Assembly: GCF_033807715.1 (NCBI RefSeq)
Contig: NC_084590.1
Coordinates: 38,018,005-38,082,004, forward strand
Origin: Cololabis saira
Taxonomy: Eukaryota; Chordata; Actinopteri; Beloniformes; Belonidae
DNA: 64,000 nt
Direction of reading: 5' to 3'
This document shows, piece after piece, positions 51,422 through 64,000 of the stretch (positions are counted from its first letter, which is position 1; every line of letters begins with the position of its first letter). The translations under genes and the position numbers were made by a program. The notes beneath the pieces were generated by a model. The model made no database searches. It was not told where the DNA came from and saw nothing but the letters and a program-made list of their open reading frames with translations.

Positions 51422-51910
51422 GTGAGTTTTTCCCTTTACAGCCTAAAAACTCTTAACAGCAGATGCAATTACTGGCCTTATAATATGGTGCAGGCTTTTG
51501 GTTGGACATGAAAAATGATCTAATAATCTAAGATTGAAAGTTATACAACCCTAACCCCGGTGAAGAGGATATTATTCATGCCTATCATTGCTCAAGAATT
51601 GAAAGTGAATTGAGTGGAATTTCTCAACATTTTCTGCCTTAAAGTTTTTATAGCACCACTGAGAATGACTGAGTCATAGAGAAGATTCAGTCATGCTTGC
51701 ATTTTATGATTCATTGTAAAAAAAATTAAATCATTGCATCCTTTTTTTTTCTCTCCATTTTCCCAAAGTAAGAAATAGATCCGTACCTCCTGTTTTTTGT
51801 TGATATCTTGCAGCTTGTCTCTGGTCAAGATCAGTGAGTCTAATTTTCATCCCTTTTTCAACCATATGGGGAATTAATCTGAAATCAGACCCAGATTGAG
51901 CAGTATCAGT

Positions 51911-51913
<3 letters not shown>

Positions 51914-52001
<88 letters not shown>
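51914..52001. repeat. (AT)44 microsatellite
   Basis: 88 bp of pure alternating AT in intron 11. Confidence 0.97.
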
Positions 52002-52005
<4 letters not shown>

Positions 52006-52808
52006 AAGTGCTTTTCAAACAAAATTAATCTTCCCTTTGTGTCCCTTATGACTTCTTCATGATAACTTCAGTGTCCTCAAAAATAAGTAATGACTTTAAA
52101 TGGGCACACTAATATACAAGCCGTTCACTTTGTCGCTACAGTGCATCGTAATATACAATTTGACAGAAGTGAGGGTAATATTTGACATATCATCTTAATT
52201 TCTGTAAGAAAGATGTAGCATACTCCAGCTAATTAGGGTCCCTGTCCAGAAGGATTACATACAACAGGTACAGAATAGTTTGTTTGTTTGTTTGTTTCAT
52301 TTTATCTATTAATTTTTTGATTGATTTAAAGGAACAACTGAACTGATATTGCAGCATTCCTGGTACCTGCTGTTCCTCCCAGTCATAGCGTGCTACTGCA
52401 TAGCCTACATATAAACATAGCTGCTTAGCCACATGGATGCAGATGGTTCAGCCTATTCTAGCACAGTTCCCTGAACCACTGCCCCACCTCAATCTGAGCA
52501 GACCACATGCCCCAACTGCATGACTGAGACCCAGGAGCCTTTTGGCCAGTTTCTTCTTGGACTCTGGAGACCATGGAATCTGCTAAATATCGTTCAGTTG
52601 TAACTAAAAGAAAATAATTCGTCTTCCACAAATAAAAAGTGGTGGCGGTAAGTGTACTAATACGTAATGTTCTCTGATTGGTTCATCGTTACCTGTGATA
52701 GCGGAAACTTGAAGTTTGTGTGAGGTTGGAACAACGTTGTATTCCAACATTTGATTATAAATGGATAATGATATAGATTTGAAAATTGGGTTTACGCTAA
52801 AAACTTAA

Positions 52809-53274
52809 TGGGGACCTATTATGGCATCTAATACCTATTTTAAACAGGCCTTGAATGTCTTAAAAACAAGAAATTCAGCCTCTGAGCCATGTCTTTATCT
52901 TCCCATTCTCTAACCTCATTATCTATGCAGGATTCTGAGTGGGCGGGGCTATGATAATGAGGCTCTGTGCTGATTGGCTGCCTGAATGACGCGTAGAAAA
53001 TGACGGAAGCTCCGGCCGGCGGAGTTGTTGTTGTTGTTCCGGCCAGAGTTAGTTGTGGGCGTGGTTTCACGCATCGCTCCATCGTTACGTAACGAAAGGG
53101 AGCAGAATCTGAACGGCTTGTAGATCCACATCACACTGGACGGCTCATCCGGGCGGCTGTAGAGACACTGCAGGATTTGGTTGCTTTCCTCCTTCACTGA
53201 GTTGGCAGGCTGAGGGGAGACCACTTTATAGATGTTAAAGCAAGAAAAAACGTGTTTTTCATAATAGGTCCCCT
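52809..53274 (-). mobile_element. T2-type MITE, family A copy 4 (inverted)
   Basis: Reverse complement of the copies at 8962, 12664 and 18902. TTAA on both sides (52805-52808 and 53275-53278). The first base next to the left TTAA is T instead of A. It carries a private gttgttgttgttgtt run at about 53024-53038. Confidence 0.88.
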
Positions 53275-53399
53275 TTAACATTGGCTTGACCTCTAATTAT
53301 AGTAAGGTAACATGGACTAGATGTTGGATGATGGTTGCTTGCTAACACTAGATAATTAATTATCTGACGTTGTCTGACGCTGCAACCCATATCCAACCA

Positions 53400-53495
53400 A
53401 GGACTGACTTTTGTACTTTCGACGTCGTGCTGCTTAGTTATTTTTGCAATTGCCCCTCGGGGATAAATAAAGTTTTTCTGAATCTGAATCTGAGT
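53400..53495 (+). repeat. LINE 3' tail fragment
   Basis: Contains gcccctcggggataaataaa followed by tctgaatctgaatctga. A tail of this form, ending in a short repeat, is typical of an abundant fish LINE. No coding part remains. Confidence 0.5.
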
Positions 53496-54100
53496 ACAAC
53501 GTCCCCGTGTCACCTGGAAATGGTCCCACAATCAATCAAGCAGAGCAACTTGTCGCTTACCAAAGTCACCCTAAAAAAAATTGACAGATTTTTGAGCGTA
53601 GTGTAACACATAAAATTGGTTTGAGGTCAGTAAGCACAACAAAATTCATACATAAGCCGCACACCTGCCGATTATTTAGAAAATGAAGGATTTTAAGTGC
53701 ACCTTATAGTGCAGAAAATACGGTACTCTCTGTTGTTGTAATGATGCTCTTGAACCCGGTGAAATTCTCCTGTGACAAAAAAAAATAAATACATTGTTCA
53801 GGTAATGTGGAGGCACCGTGTGAATTAGATAAAAGATCTTTCAAGCGAATGGAGTTTTGTTCTCTACTAAAGCAAATTTTTTGCTTGCTTGTTGGGACAT
53901 CCTCCTTCTCTAATAAGGTCCAAAGTGGTGTGGGGTTCTCTGTGAAAAAACTGTTTAAAGGCAGAACATCTCATGAAAGCCTGAGGTACCTCCCACATTG
54001 CAAACAGCAGAGGGTGCAGTGTAGACAAGAACCATTCTTGTGATATCAAAAATGTTTGAGTATGATTATTTAATTTGAAGGTTAGACATGACTGCATTGA

Positions 54101-54262
54101 GATGGATGGATGGATGGATGGATGGATGGATGGATGGATGGATGGATGGATGGATGGATGGATGGATGGATGGATGGATGGATGGATGGATGGATGGATG
54201 GATGGATGGATGGATGGATGGATGGATGGATGGATGGATGGATGGATGGATGGATGGATGGA
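54101..54262. repeat. (GATG)40 microsatellite
   Basis: About 160 bp of pure tetranucleotide repeat. Frames reading repeated Met-Asp-Gly-Trp or Ile-His-Pro-Ser are artefacts. Confidence 0.98.
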
Positions 54263-56072
54263 GTTGCTTTTCTATAACTCCTGGATGAAGTGGAACCTAC
54301 ATAGGAATTCCATTGGTGTGACAAAAGTAATCTATTCTTCACATAGGCTTTTCCCTGAGGCAAGGTTTTGAGTGTAGCTAATGTCATCATTTTAGAACGA
54401 TGATGGAAAGTCCTTGCTGCCAGGTTTTTCTGCCAAGACATCTCATCTGTTTAGGCCTGTCCCATCCTTCATCGAGTGCAGGACATCTTTATCATTCATT
54501 CACCATATTTAGACATTTTTTTTCCATAAATCAGTTTGCATCATTGCATGGTTCAATGGTAGAACCGGATACAGACATGCCAGATGTGACACATTTGCAC
54601 AAAAAACAAGAGCCGGGTTACCACTATGATAATCAGAAAGCGTATGAATACTCTCAGCATCCAAGGACAGACTCTAAACACAGCACAATCTGTCTGCTGT
54701 AGAGCATTTCTGCTCGTTTGAGACACAAACCAAAGTTATTCTACAGTCTGACAAGTCTGGTGGCTTGTGCTACAATATTGCACCACAGACCTCTTATGTT
54801 TCCTATTAAAAGGTTGCTCCTTTGTCTCCAGACATTTTTGGTCAGTAGAGTGGGTAAAGGTTGTTGTTTAAGGAAGTTTAGTCCTCCCAGCCTGAGTTGC
54901 TTTGCTCAGGCAGGTTACTCTTGTACCAAGGATGTGTTTTGCAACCTTTTCATAGATGCAGAGAAGGGTGCAGAGTGCCACTGGCTACTTCTTGGTATAT
55001 ATGAACTTGAATATATAAGAGCTGTCTCTCATCAAGTCACCTTTTAGTTTTAAAGTTATTTTTATCAGTCCAGATTGTTATTGATTCACACTGTATTTGA
55101 GTCACCCCACCTGCACTTCATGGTTGTTATATATAGCAGACGGTGTCATCCAGTCAGATGCACAACCAAGTTATGCATATATATTGACATTGATTTTTAC
55201 TTTCCAAAGGAAAGCTAAATACAAACTAGAATTAACAGAGAAAAGTGAACTTTGTTTTCATTTTTTTATTGTGCTGTTTTCTTTTATTTTTGGCACTTCG
55301 TTGTTCTGATCACTAATTTTTTATTTTTTTTTAATTCTAGTTATTCGAAGGAAATAATAAAACATGTGTGTACTGTATGCCCTTGTTGACAAGATTATTT
55401 CGTGTTTTTTTTTTTTTGTCAATATCTGTGAATCAATAGCTCAGAAACTAAAACTAACTTATTTTTCAAAACTTAAACTAAATCTTCTGGTGACCTTGCC
55501 GAATTTAAACTAAGCTGAAATAATCCAACATATAGAAAAATGAAATAAAAACCTAAGATTTTAACTAAGATAAGAACTAAGAAAAGTTTTCAAAACTATT
55601 ATAGCTTTACGTGGCAGCAATAATCTAGCATACTTTGGAAGAAGTGAAAACACTCTTTGTGCAAAGATGCAGCATACTTGCACTGTACACTCAATGTTTT
55701 CATTGGTTATGAAAACAAACACCTCAACAGTGAAATAACTGAGAATGAGCCGTGCAGGGCTCTCACTCAAGTTGTTATAATCATTACTGCATGCAATGTG
55801 TTTTTAATGCAGTTGATGCTTTTGTATGCAAGCTGCGTTATAAATAAAGCTCAATAAAGGTAAAAAAAAAAAAACTCAGAAAACACCACAGGAAATTTTA
55901 AAAAACACTCACAACAAATATAAAGTTTTAATAACTATATTTTTGTATGAAAACATCTTAACATCTTTCGCTTGTGGTGTGAATTGCATTGTGGGATACT
56001 TTGCCGTCTCAAGTCTACTCAAATCCAAGCGCGGAACATGTAACTTTTTGATTGACGCTCGTGCGTAACTAA

Positions 56073-56908
56073 GGGTGCTTTCACACCTGTGTCCCGTTTG
56101 TTTTGTTCCGATTCAGGGGCTGAACCGATACAGTTGTTCCGTTTCTCGTTCGTGGGGTTTGTGTTCACAAGGCAAACGTCTGTACCGTTTCAAAGCTGTT
56201 AACAAATTCCATGCGCTAACCAGCTGTTCTCTGATTGGTCAAATGAACGCGGAAGGAGTTTCCTCTTCCGCACCCCGGGATAAACAACACGCCCCTTTCA
56301 GCGCAGCGCAGACCGCAGCCGTTGGCTTTGGCTGATTTATGGTTCCGCGTTACACCAACGCAGAGCCTACGGCATAGAGTACGGCGTAGGCTCTGCGTCG
56401 ATTTAACGCGAAACCATAAATCAGGCTTTACCCATTCATTTATGTGCGCTCGGCGCAGACCGGAGCCCGGCAGCGACGAGAGGGCGCCTGCTGCAGCCGG
56501 GTTTGGGCTGCACAAACCCTGCCCGAATTGAACATTGTTTAATTTCAAACAAAGTTTAATTTGTGCCGTGCTGGGAAGACATCTTGCACGTCCAATAGGA
56601 GAGGAGTTGGTGGAGGTTGGACCGACTCCTCTCCTTGCGCCGCGGCAGCACACACACAATGAATGAATGGAGTTGTCTCGGTTGCTGTGTCAATTATGTT
56701 CTCACTCCAAATAAAAAAAATGAACCGTTTCAGGTCTCGATTGGAATCGGGCCGAGACCACCTCTCCCAGGCGATCTCGGAACGCTTGTTTTGTACCGTT
56801 TCAGAGCGCGATTGCTGTGTTCACATATACCAAACGTTCCGATCTTTAGGGGGAAACGTTCCCTGTATCGGAACAACTGCTTGAAACGGTACAGGTGTGA
56901 AAGCACCC
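56073..56908. mobile_element. PIF/Harbinger-like element, 836 bp
   Basis: Perfect inverted ends gggtgctttcacacctgt and acaggtgtgaaagcaccc, with TAA on both sides (56070-56072 and 56909-56911), fitting the TWA target. Sub-terminal gttccg and cggaac motifs recur. No transposase. A hairpin MITE is nested at 56330-56426. Confidence 0.75.
56330..56426. mobile_element. nested hairpin MITE (copy 2)
   Basis: Outer arms ggctgatttatggttccgcg and cgcgaaaccataaatcaggc, inner arms acgcagagcctacg and cgtaggctctgcgt. It is related to the nested element at 24266-24393 through the shared atttatggttccgcgtta and cctacgccgta words. Confidence 0.8.
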
Positions 56909-58403
56909 TAAGATTTATTGCAGTTCCTAGACCGGCTGCTGGAGGCAGCAATAACGAGTCAATGCCCATTGACTCCGATGTTAAAATGTTCAACTTTTAA
57001 GCAGAAATAAACATACAACAACTGGTTCCAACAAACATTTGACAACTTTGAGGGGGTGAATTTGTTTGTATCATGCCAGGACAATTTATATAAAGCTTTA
57101 CATTTATTTCTAGTATGATTGATTGACAGTCGGCTCAGCCAATGGGTAACTGTTATCACTCATCCGTAATCATCAAGCTACCTGGCTTAGCGTAGAAAAT
57201 ATGCATTTGTATCAACCCAGCACTGTCGAGTCAATGCGTTGAACGGTTTATAACACTGTAAATATCTGACTGCAGCTCTGCAGATAACTTGGCGGGGTTC
57301 AGTTTAAGGAGATGGGAGGAAATCTAGCTTTGATTGAAATACGGTGGTTGTGTTCCGTTTCCAAGCAACATTGCTTCGCCCTGCATGAAGAAAACAGACT
57401 TCACAACCAGTGTTTAGAAACCAGTGGGTCACATGACCTTAATGCTTCCTCCATTGTTTTGTACGGTGCTCAAGACTCCACTGGATGCATCCTCGAAAAA
57501 ATGGGTGAACCGGGAACACATCTGGGCAAGTCCTCTATTCTTTGTTCCGATGCGTTCTTGCGAATTTAAACAGTACTTCTGCTGCAGATGATGATGTTTC
57601 ACAAGAAAGCGAGAAAATAAGTATGCATAAGAGTGCATATTGAAAAAAGGCCAAACACATGATAGAACAGACTATAAATACTGGTGTATAATTACAGGTG
57701 GAAATCAGACAGCAAGTATGTGCTGATAACAAATCAGAAGGTGTTACAAACTCTAAAAAAAGAGTAATAGGAACAACCAGTTTACACCGGGGTTTAGTGG
57801 AAGGCAGCGACTGTTTGATTGGCAGGATCAAAACACAAACTGCTAGAATGCTAGCATGGTAAAAACATTATTCCACTGGGAACTGAAGGAGTGGAGCTTA
57901 TATGCTTTAGTTATTTGCTCATAAGAGTAAGAAGTGGGTCCGGTGAAAGAGGAGAACAAGAAAGAAGAAGGCAGGATGTGTATGACATTAGAAAATGAAA
58001 AAGAAAAATAACTCGTGCAGTTATCTTGTCTGCTCCTTCCATTGGAGTGTAAAATAAATCATACTCAGAATATAAAATCGATGCCTAACCTAAGACCAAA
58101 TTAATTTTCTGTGCAAATTGGAAAACCACACGGCTAAGTACACAAATCTGTGTAGTTAGCATTATCACGACTAGTGTATGTTGCGTCTTTGAAAAGTCAC
58201 TGATGCGTCTCTGAATAGTGTCTTCGTCTCCAGATGGTGGAACTTGCGTAGACTTGGAGGTTTATTAGAGAATAGTAAAAAGGGTCGTGATGGCATATGT
58301 GCCCTTGGGCGACCGCAGTTCCACTCTGCAGCTTGTAACACATTTTGAACATGCAGCTGTTTGGAGCCAGGCATCATTTGACTGAGATTCTTGCTTAAAA
58401 CTC

Positions 58404-58405
58404 AT

Positions 58406-58440
<35 letters not shown>
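58404..58440. repeat. (ATTT)9 microsatellite
   Basis: 37 bp of pure tetranucleotide repeat in intron 11. Confidence 0.95.
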
Positions 58441-61108
58441 GGAAACTCAAAATCTAGGAGAAATGATTTAGCCTGTCTCTACTCTCCATCCACTGAATGA
58501 CAGCTTAGACTTAATTTAAAATGGAAAATGTGAAGTACGAGGCTTGTGTTAGAATTTGAGAATAGAAAGTATCGCTTTACACAATAGACTTGTCGCTTTT
58601 GTTTGGTTTTTCTCATGAATTGGTTCAACATTCTTTTATTTAGTTTCTCTCTTTAAAACTGCAGTAGAACCATACACCGTTTACACAACAAGCACAGATT
58701 TTCACAAATTGTCGTGGAAAAAGTATCTAATACCTCCCTGTATACCGGTAAATGCATTTTAACCATTAAGTGACTGTTTTATCTGACTAAGACTGAAATA
58801 ATATAATGATACTCAAGGATGTCTCGACTTAGTGAACTGAATTATTATTTGCATGCAAAAGGGTCAAACGTATTTCTGAGATTTGATAAAGAATGACGCA
58901 GTTGCTAATACAGCAGTTTCACCAGAACTGAGTTGGTTGGTTTGAAAGAAAATAACATGTGATTTCCTGTAAGAACCCCTGCAGCTGTGTAAGACAGCTA
59001 AACCCAAATGCAGAGGCACAATACTGGTCTGTGTACTCACATTAACTCATGAAGAAAATAACACATTTCAATCACAAAAACATTGCTGAGCATCAATCAT
59101 AAATTAAAATGAACTCTGTATGAAATCTGAAATAAATAAATTTTCATGCATCTGGAGCACTTTCAAAAGAAGACAGTGGTGTGGTTTTAAACTCTTACAT
59201 CCAGATTCTGCATAAAGTCCATCAACTAGAGCTCAACAGATTTGACATTGTGGTGTACTGTATATACGGTACAGTATAGTACAGTACAGTAAAAAAAAAA
59301 AATGACAGCATCAATCTGCATAAAGCCACTTTAGTTATCACATAAGTATGTGATGAAATGATGTATGATTGAGTTGAAAGAGAAAAGCTTAAATGATTGA
59401 GAGGTGCATAATTAATTTTTTTCTCAACTCCTTTCCCAAGGACTTCAAGGTTCATTTAAATCATTGTTGAAAGCATCCTTGAATGTCTTTAGGCTTCAGT
59501 GTGGAGTTTGCATTCATCAACATTGCATTGACCTGTGCCCTCAGAGCAAAAGAAAATAAACCTATAAAAGAAAAAAAAACAAGTTAAGCAAAAAGATGCT
59601 GGATTGTCCAGTGTGTGGGTATTAATTATCCATTCTGCCACTAAAAGCAAGGTTTGATTATCTTTTAAGATCATCAGGTGGATCACCCTAAAATATGAAT
59701 TCTTGTTCAAACAAACAATTATATTTTATTTTTAAAATAGATAAAGTAGATAAAGCATCGTGATCTCAAAAATGTAGATAGTCCAAACAAGTAAGGGGAA
59801 GGATGATGCAAGGCCCTGAAACTGGAAAATGCCAAAGGATCTTTATACAGTAAATACAAATTCTGCAATCTTCACGGTCATGTGGGTTGTTTTGCATCCA
59901 GTGTGTGGAGGCCAAAAAAAAAAAGGAAAACCAGTCCATTTAACGGCACATGAGCGAAGACTGTTGTTAAAACCAGTGGAGGTGTGTGGGTGGCAGTTGA
60001 TCAGTGGGTAAACTAGGTCGTCCATCAACCAGAAAGTCTGCAGTTTAATCTTCAACTTGGGATCCTTCCAGCTTCCAGAAATCACCTGCTCCCCCTGGAA
60101 CTAAAATTCCCGGCATTGTCTAGATATCCGTCTTCATGAAGCATAGCTTTAGATATTATTCCTGTCAATAGTTCAAGGTGTCCTTTTATTTTTTTGATAT
60201 TCAAACACAAGGGGGAAAAAAACATCTTTGGGTGCCTTATAAATAAAACAGTAGGGTCTCAGTATTCTTTGTGATGCATGCCACCAGGGGTTTCTATGCT
60301 TCAGCTCTCAGCCCTAATGGTCTGTAGATATTTGGATTCTGATGGGTGTATTTCCTTGGGCTCCATGTGAGTTGTTTACTACCACAGTTTTTGCTTTCAC
60401 GGGCTAGCTGGGCATTTTGTTCCGTCTGGCAGACGTGTCAAACACGCCGAAGTTAAACTTTGATCTTCCTGACCCATCACGCCAAACTCACCTTATTATT
60501 TCTGTGAGATGTCAGAAGGCAGGCATCGGCTTTCTTTCTGCTCGCAAAGGATACATTTTTGAACTGGAAAGGTCAAACAGGAAAATGTGTTTGAATGCGG
60601 TGAAGTAGAAATGTTGATAAAAATAACATACAGAGTTTTAAGCTGAGACCCATTACACCTGAATTCACTTGTTTTATCTCTGAGGTAAATGGTGTGTGGC
60701 GCCCACAAGCAACTGTAATGTCGAGGCTTATTTGAGAAAAAGGCAGAACCTGCTTAAATCCATTAAAAGAAGTGCATTGTATTAGATTTGCATGCCAATT
60801 CTCTTTATTGGCTCCACAAAGTCTCCCATCAAGAGAATCTTTAATCTGGACCTTAACATTTTTTTACCCTCTTCTTTCCCTTCAAAGTATCTTTTGTTAA
60901 CAAGATTAATGATTGTAATTTTTGTCGCTGTTGTCCTGTGTGCGTGTTTGTGTGTATTCAAGCTCCGTGCATGTAAATAACTGCCTGTACCAAGGCTGTT
61001 TTTCTTCCTAACGGTGTAATTTGTCTTTGTAAACCAAAATACAGCACACGGTCAATATGTGATTAACTTGTACTGGCTGCCCCATTGATAACACGTCTCT
61101 ATTTGCAG

Positions 61109-61208
61109 GCCACTGTGGGAAAACATTTGCAATCCTTCAAAGATTTCTAAGCAGCCAAGTCCCGAGCACCAAGTGGCTCCTCATTGTTGATGATGACACA
61201 CTTATCAG
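61109..61208 (+). CDS. b3glct: b3glct exon 12 (DDD motif)
   Basis: 100 nt, phase 1 in, phase 2 out, as in human. Reads [20 protein letters not shown], then [17 protein letters not shown] is the GT31 metal- and UDP-sugar-binding motif (human Asp349-351). Acceptor atttgcag, donor gtataa, which is a weaker form. Confidence 0.97.
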
Positions 61209-61631
61209 GTATAATTCCCAGTTTTCTTATACTTTTCCAGTTGAGACATAGTGTTTCAGTGTTTAAATGCTTTCCATTTATCCCAGAGCCTGACTGACAT
61301 TGATTCATACCTTCTCAAACAGTTCTGTTTCAGCCTTGAGAAGGTTTGCACAGTCGAAGACAGAAACGCTTGGCATGAAGTCACTATGAGAAAATGAGTT
61401 CCAGAGGAAGTACTATCCCGTCGAGCATCTTAAAAGCCCGGAATATAAATTCGCATCCAGCTAGATTTACTTTCAGCGGGGTTGCTCCTTCATGTGGAAC
61501 CCTCTGGATACTGCCGGAGGGAGTGCAGTTATTATAGCCTCTAAATGGACACTTTCATAGGCGTTTAGCCACACGCGCCTGTGCATGAAAATGAGAGCGT
61601 ATGGGATGAGTTTGTGTTGCACTTTTTGCAG
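61209..61631 (+). other. intron 12
   Basis: 423 bp, unique-looking, acceptor cactttttgcag. No repeat seen. Confidence 0.92.
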
Positions 61632-61751
61632 CCTGCCCAGACTGCAAGCGTTGCTGAGCTGTTACAACCCCTCAGAGCCGGTCTGTCTGGGAGAGCGGTA
61701 CGGCTATGGCCTGAGCCAAGGCGGCTACAATTACATCACAGGAGGAGGAGG
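61632..61751 (+). CDS. b3glct: b3glct exon 13
   Basis: 120 nt, phase 2 in and out. Reads [20 protein letters not shown], then [19 protein letters not shown]. The glycine run includes the counterpart of human Gly393, changed in a known Peters plus allele (G393E), and is intact here. Donor gtaagt. Confidence 0.97.
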
Positions 61752-62520
61752 GTAAGTTTTACAGCTCAAGCGCTTTGGGCGTAGCAGTGATGAAGATGCA
61801 GTGGTAGCACAGGAACTATAAAGTGTGTAATGAAAAACCTGTTATCTTTAAATTACAGATAAGCCTTTTCAGTGTGGTTTGTAAGCCCTTCTGAGGAAAA
61901 TCTCACATGCAAAGGCTGCACTGGTGAAATATTTAGAGTAAATCAACAGTCTTGTCTGATCAGCTGATACAAGGCGGGAGGTCGATGCTTTTCACAATTC
62001 TTCCATAAATACCAAGTGTTGATCAATGCAAGAAAACATATATTGTTCAGGTGTAATTAATTTTATTCAAATTTCACCAACCTTGTTTATTCACCCATAA
62101 TGCAACTGTTTGAAGTTTGCCCTAGAACTGTTTATATTTTGCCCATTTGCCAAAATTCAGCAGACATATCATGAGCTGTGAGTGAGCCGTGTGAGGAAAT
62201 CTATTTAGGGAGCCTACTGTTCCTGTGACACCTTGCAGGTCTACAGCTGCCAGTATTCTCAAACTGATATCCTCAAGATAGTTTTCTCAGGCAATGAGCA
62301 ATATTTCTGGCAGCTTTTTTCCTGTTTAATTGTTTCTCTCATTTCAGAGGTGTGATCTCAGCATGCCATTTCACTCTACCCCGTTGCCCTCCCACCGAAT
62401 GCATAAAATGCACGCCACGACATAGGACGATAGCCGAATGATATTTTCCCGTCATTTTCCTGTTGATTTGCAGTGTAATCAGAGTGGTTTCATCTATCTG
62501 TTTCAATGTGTCTCCTGCAG
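61752..62520 (+). other. intron 13
   Basis: 769 bp, no repeat recognised. Acceptor tgtctcctgcag is strong. Confidence 0.92.
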
Positions 62521-62665
62521 AATGGTGTTCAGCAGGGAGGCTGTGGTTCAACTTCTTAAGAGTGGCTGCAAGTGCCACAGCAATGACGCGCCTGATGACA
62601 TGGTGCTGGGAATGTGCCTCAACGCTCTCGGCCTCGCCGTCACGCACAGTCCTCTCTTTCACCAG
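62521..62665 (+). CDS. b3glct: b3glct exon 14
   Basis: 145 nt, phase 2 in, phase 0 out. Reads [20 protein letters not shown], then [12 protein letters not shown], then HSPLFHQ. The Asp pair in DDMVLG is the position of the catalytic base in the GT31/Fringe family. Ends at the same codon as human Gln443. Donor gttgta is weak. Confidence 0.96.
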
Positions 62666-64000
62666 GTTGTACTCTTGAAATTGATATGATTTCTCAAAGG
62701 CAAACCTTTTTTTTAAGAAATACCTTCACCTCAAGAGATTGGTTTTATTTATTCCTTTGGTCCAACGAATTAATTGCTATACTTACTGGTGATGCCAACA
62801 GAGCATTGTAGAAAGAAAGCAGTCTGATTTCAGCTATATAGCAGAAACGGATTAAAAGATTAATCACAGTCGCCGCCAGCAACACAAGTGGTTAATATCT
62901 GTTATTCAAAAGCCCTGCACACCCACACAGGTTCCTGCAGCTCTGCTTTTGACAAATTAAATTCCTATAATAGATACTGTGTTTACGAGGAGATGAGTGT
63001 GAAAATCATGATTCATATCCTGGGAAAATTTTGCTTTATAATCATTTTTACTTTGGCTGAAAAAAGGATGGAAAACGACTATTTAGATAGTCGTCTTTTT
63101 CCAAGATAATCCACAAAAGCCATCGCTGCCTCTCCAAAGGTTCGCGGAGACAAACAACAAAGCTTTCGATCATCAGTCGTCTGGTCAGATGAAATGAAAA
63201 CACAGCTGTTAAGGCACAGGGGTGTGTTGGAAGAAATGAAAAGCATTCAGCTTTGAGGATATCATTCACAGGGTGTTGGGAATGTAATGCTTGGGGGTTT
63301 TCATTCAGGCACTGGAGCTATTTTAGAATGACCTTATGAGTAAAGACGACTGGAACAATTCAATTTGCATGTTAAAGCACATTTCTAGTCTACTCCACTT
63401 TGTTTTCCACAGCAGACATCTCAATGTGAAAAGGATCATCCACTTGTTTTTGCAATAGTGTGAAAAATGTGATGACAAAGAGGCAGGAGATTTTGTGACT
63501 CGCAGTACAGGAGGTTTTGATGTTTTTTTTCAGAGTGAGCAGAACAACTGTGCACTACAGATTTTACCAGCAGTCAGCAGAGAGAAGAGAAGGATGTGCA
63601 AATCTGTACCGTCAGTTTATAAACTCTTGGATTACGAATTTGCACACATGGATGGTATTCTTACACACAGGAGATAACCAAATCCCACGCTATGAAACCT
63701 GGGGCCAGGAGTTGAACTTTGCTCTTTGATTTCTAACTTCTTTCTTTTTTTCTTTTGTGAACCAAAATGTGACCCAGTGTCAGCAGAATTATTATTATGT
63801 GACTATTTTATATCGGCTCAGCTCATCTGGAAGACGGGCTGAGGTAGTCCGGATGATGTGCCTTCATGGGTTTCTATAATAGGGTAATAACAAAATGGAT
63901 AGGTTCAAGTTTCACCACAGAAGAAGCCATGCATTATCAAGAGACAGAATTTAACACCTCATGTCACAGAAAAGGACCGGTCTATAAATTAAAATTTAAC
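62666..64000 (+). other. intron 14 (5' part)
   Basis: No sequence resembling the last exon (human ARPVDYP to the C-terminal REEL) is found before the window ends, so exon 15 should be downstream. A Tc1 relic lies at 63110-63330; the rest is unrecognised. Confidence 0.8.
63110..63330 (+). pseudogene. Tc1-like transposase relic
   Basis: Reads VVWSDEMKTQLLRHRG and, after a stop, a degraded GNVMLGGFHSGTGA, matching the family's VLWSDESK...GGSIMLWGCFSSSGTG order. Short and broken. Confidence 0.65.

Larger units (their letters stand above)
51422..61108 (+). other. intron 11
   Basis: 9.7-kb intron holding an (AT)n tract, MITE A copy 4, a LINE tail (53400-53495), a short repeat piece ending gcagaaaatacggta (53640-53733), a (GATG)n tract, a PIF-like element with a nested hairpin (56073-56908) and an (ATTT)n tract. 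A-rich ends near 55840-55875 look like a LINE tail. I recognise nothing in 54270-55830, 56920-58400 or 58450-61100, apart from short open frames of no known family. Confidence 0.8.

Noticed and set aside
54075..54441. Frames rich in Met-Asp-Gly-Trp or Ile-His-Pro-Ser
   Set aside because: Translations of the (GATG)40 tract, not proteins.
55760..55875. aataaa signals and A-run as a host gene 3' end
   Set aside because: It lies inside intron 11 with no coding sequence before it on the + strand; a LINE or processed-copy tail is more likely.
62666..64000. Last exon of b3glct within the window
   Set aside because: I searched all frames after exon 14 for the conserved end of the protein and saw none.

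Overview
This is a piece of vertebrate, almost certainly teleost fish, genomic DNA. Reasons: a split protein-coding gene with GT-AG introns, very long dinucleotide microsatellites, and a dense mix of fish-type transposons (Tc1-like, hAT, PIF/Harbinger-like, TTAA-flanked T2-type MITEs, RTE-, L1- and L2-like LINE pieces). Species cannot be told from the sequence.

One host gene is recognisable: b3glct (B3GALTL), beta-1,3-glucosyltransferase, on the + strand. Thirteen consecutive coding exons, the equivalents of human exons 2 to 14 of 15, lie at 5009-5052, 17365-17404, 30879-30988, 42937-43013, 43411-43522, 44715-44851, 44954-45017, 45724-45855, 48176-48245, 51308-51421, 61109-61208, 61632-61751 and 62521-62665. 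They total 1265 nt, join in phase, and have no internal stop. Exon 1 (start codon, signal peptide) and exon 15 (C-terminus with the ER-retention tail) were not found and should lie outside the window. The enzyme adds glucose to O-fucose on thrombospondin type 1 repeats in the ER. The catalytic DDD motif, the glycine-rich loop and the DDMVLG motif are all visible.

Everything else looks like intron and transposon. Intron 1 (part, 1-5008): RTE-like LINE fragment and a hAT element. Intron 2 (5053-17364): SINE-like repeat, short Tc1-type hairpin, broken Tc1 transposase, two T2-type MITEs of family A, one of family B, and a (GT)81 tract. Intron 3 (17405-30878): a third family A copy, two hAT elements, a broken Tc1 copy, and a PIF-like element carrying a nested hairpin MITE. 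Intron 4 (30989-42936): L1 fragment split by a family B MITE, PIF-like element with a Myb-like relic, a fourth hAT element and LINE tails. Introns 5-10 are shorter, with a Tc1 relic, a (GT)96 tract and a second PIF-family copy. Intron 11 (51422-61108): (AT)n and (GATG)n tracts, the fourth family A MITE (inverted), and a second PIF-like element with a nested hairpin MITE.

I found no operon, CRISPR array, defence island or other new gene system. The most informative signals are nested insertions with readable target-site duplications, including a MITE whose removal restores the local L1 reading frame.
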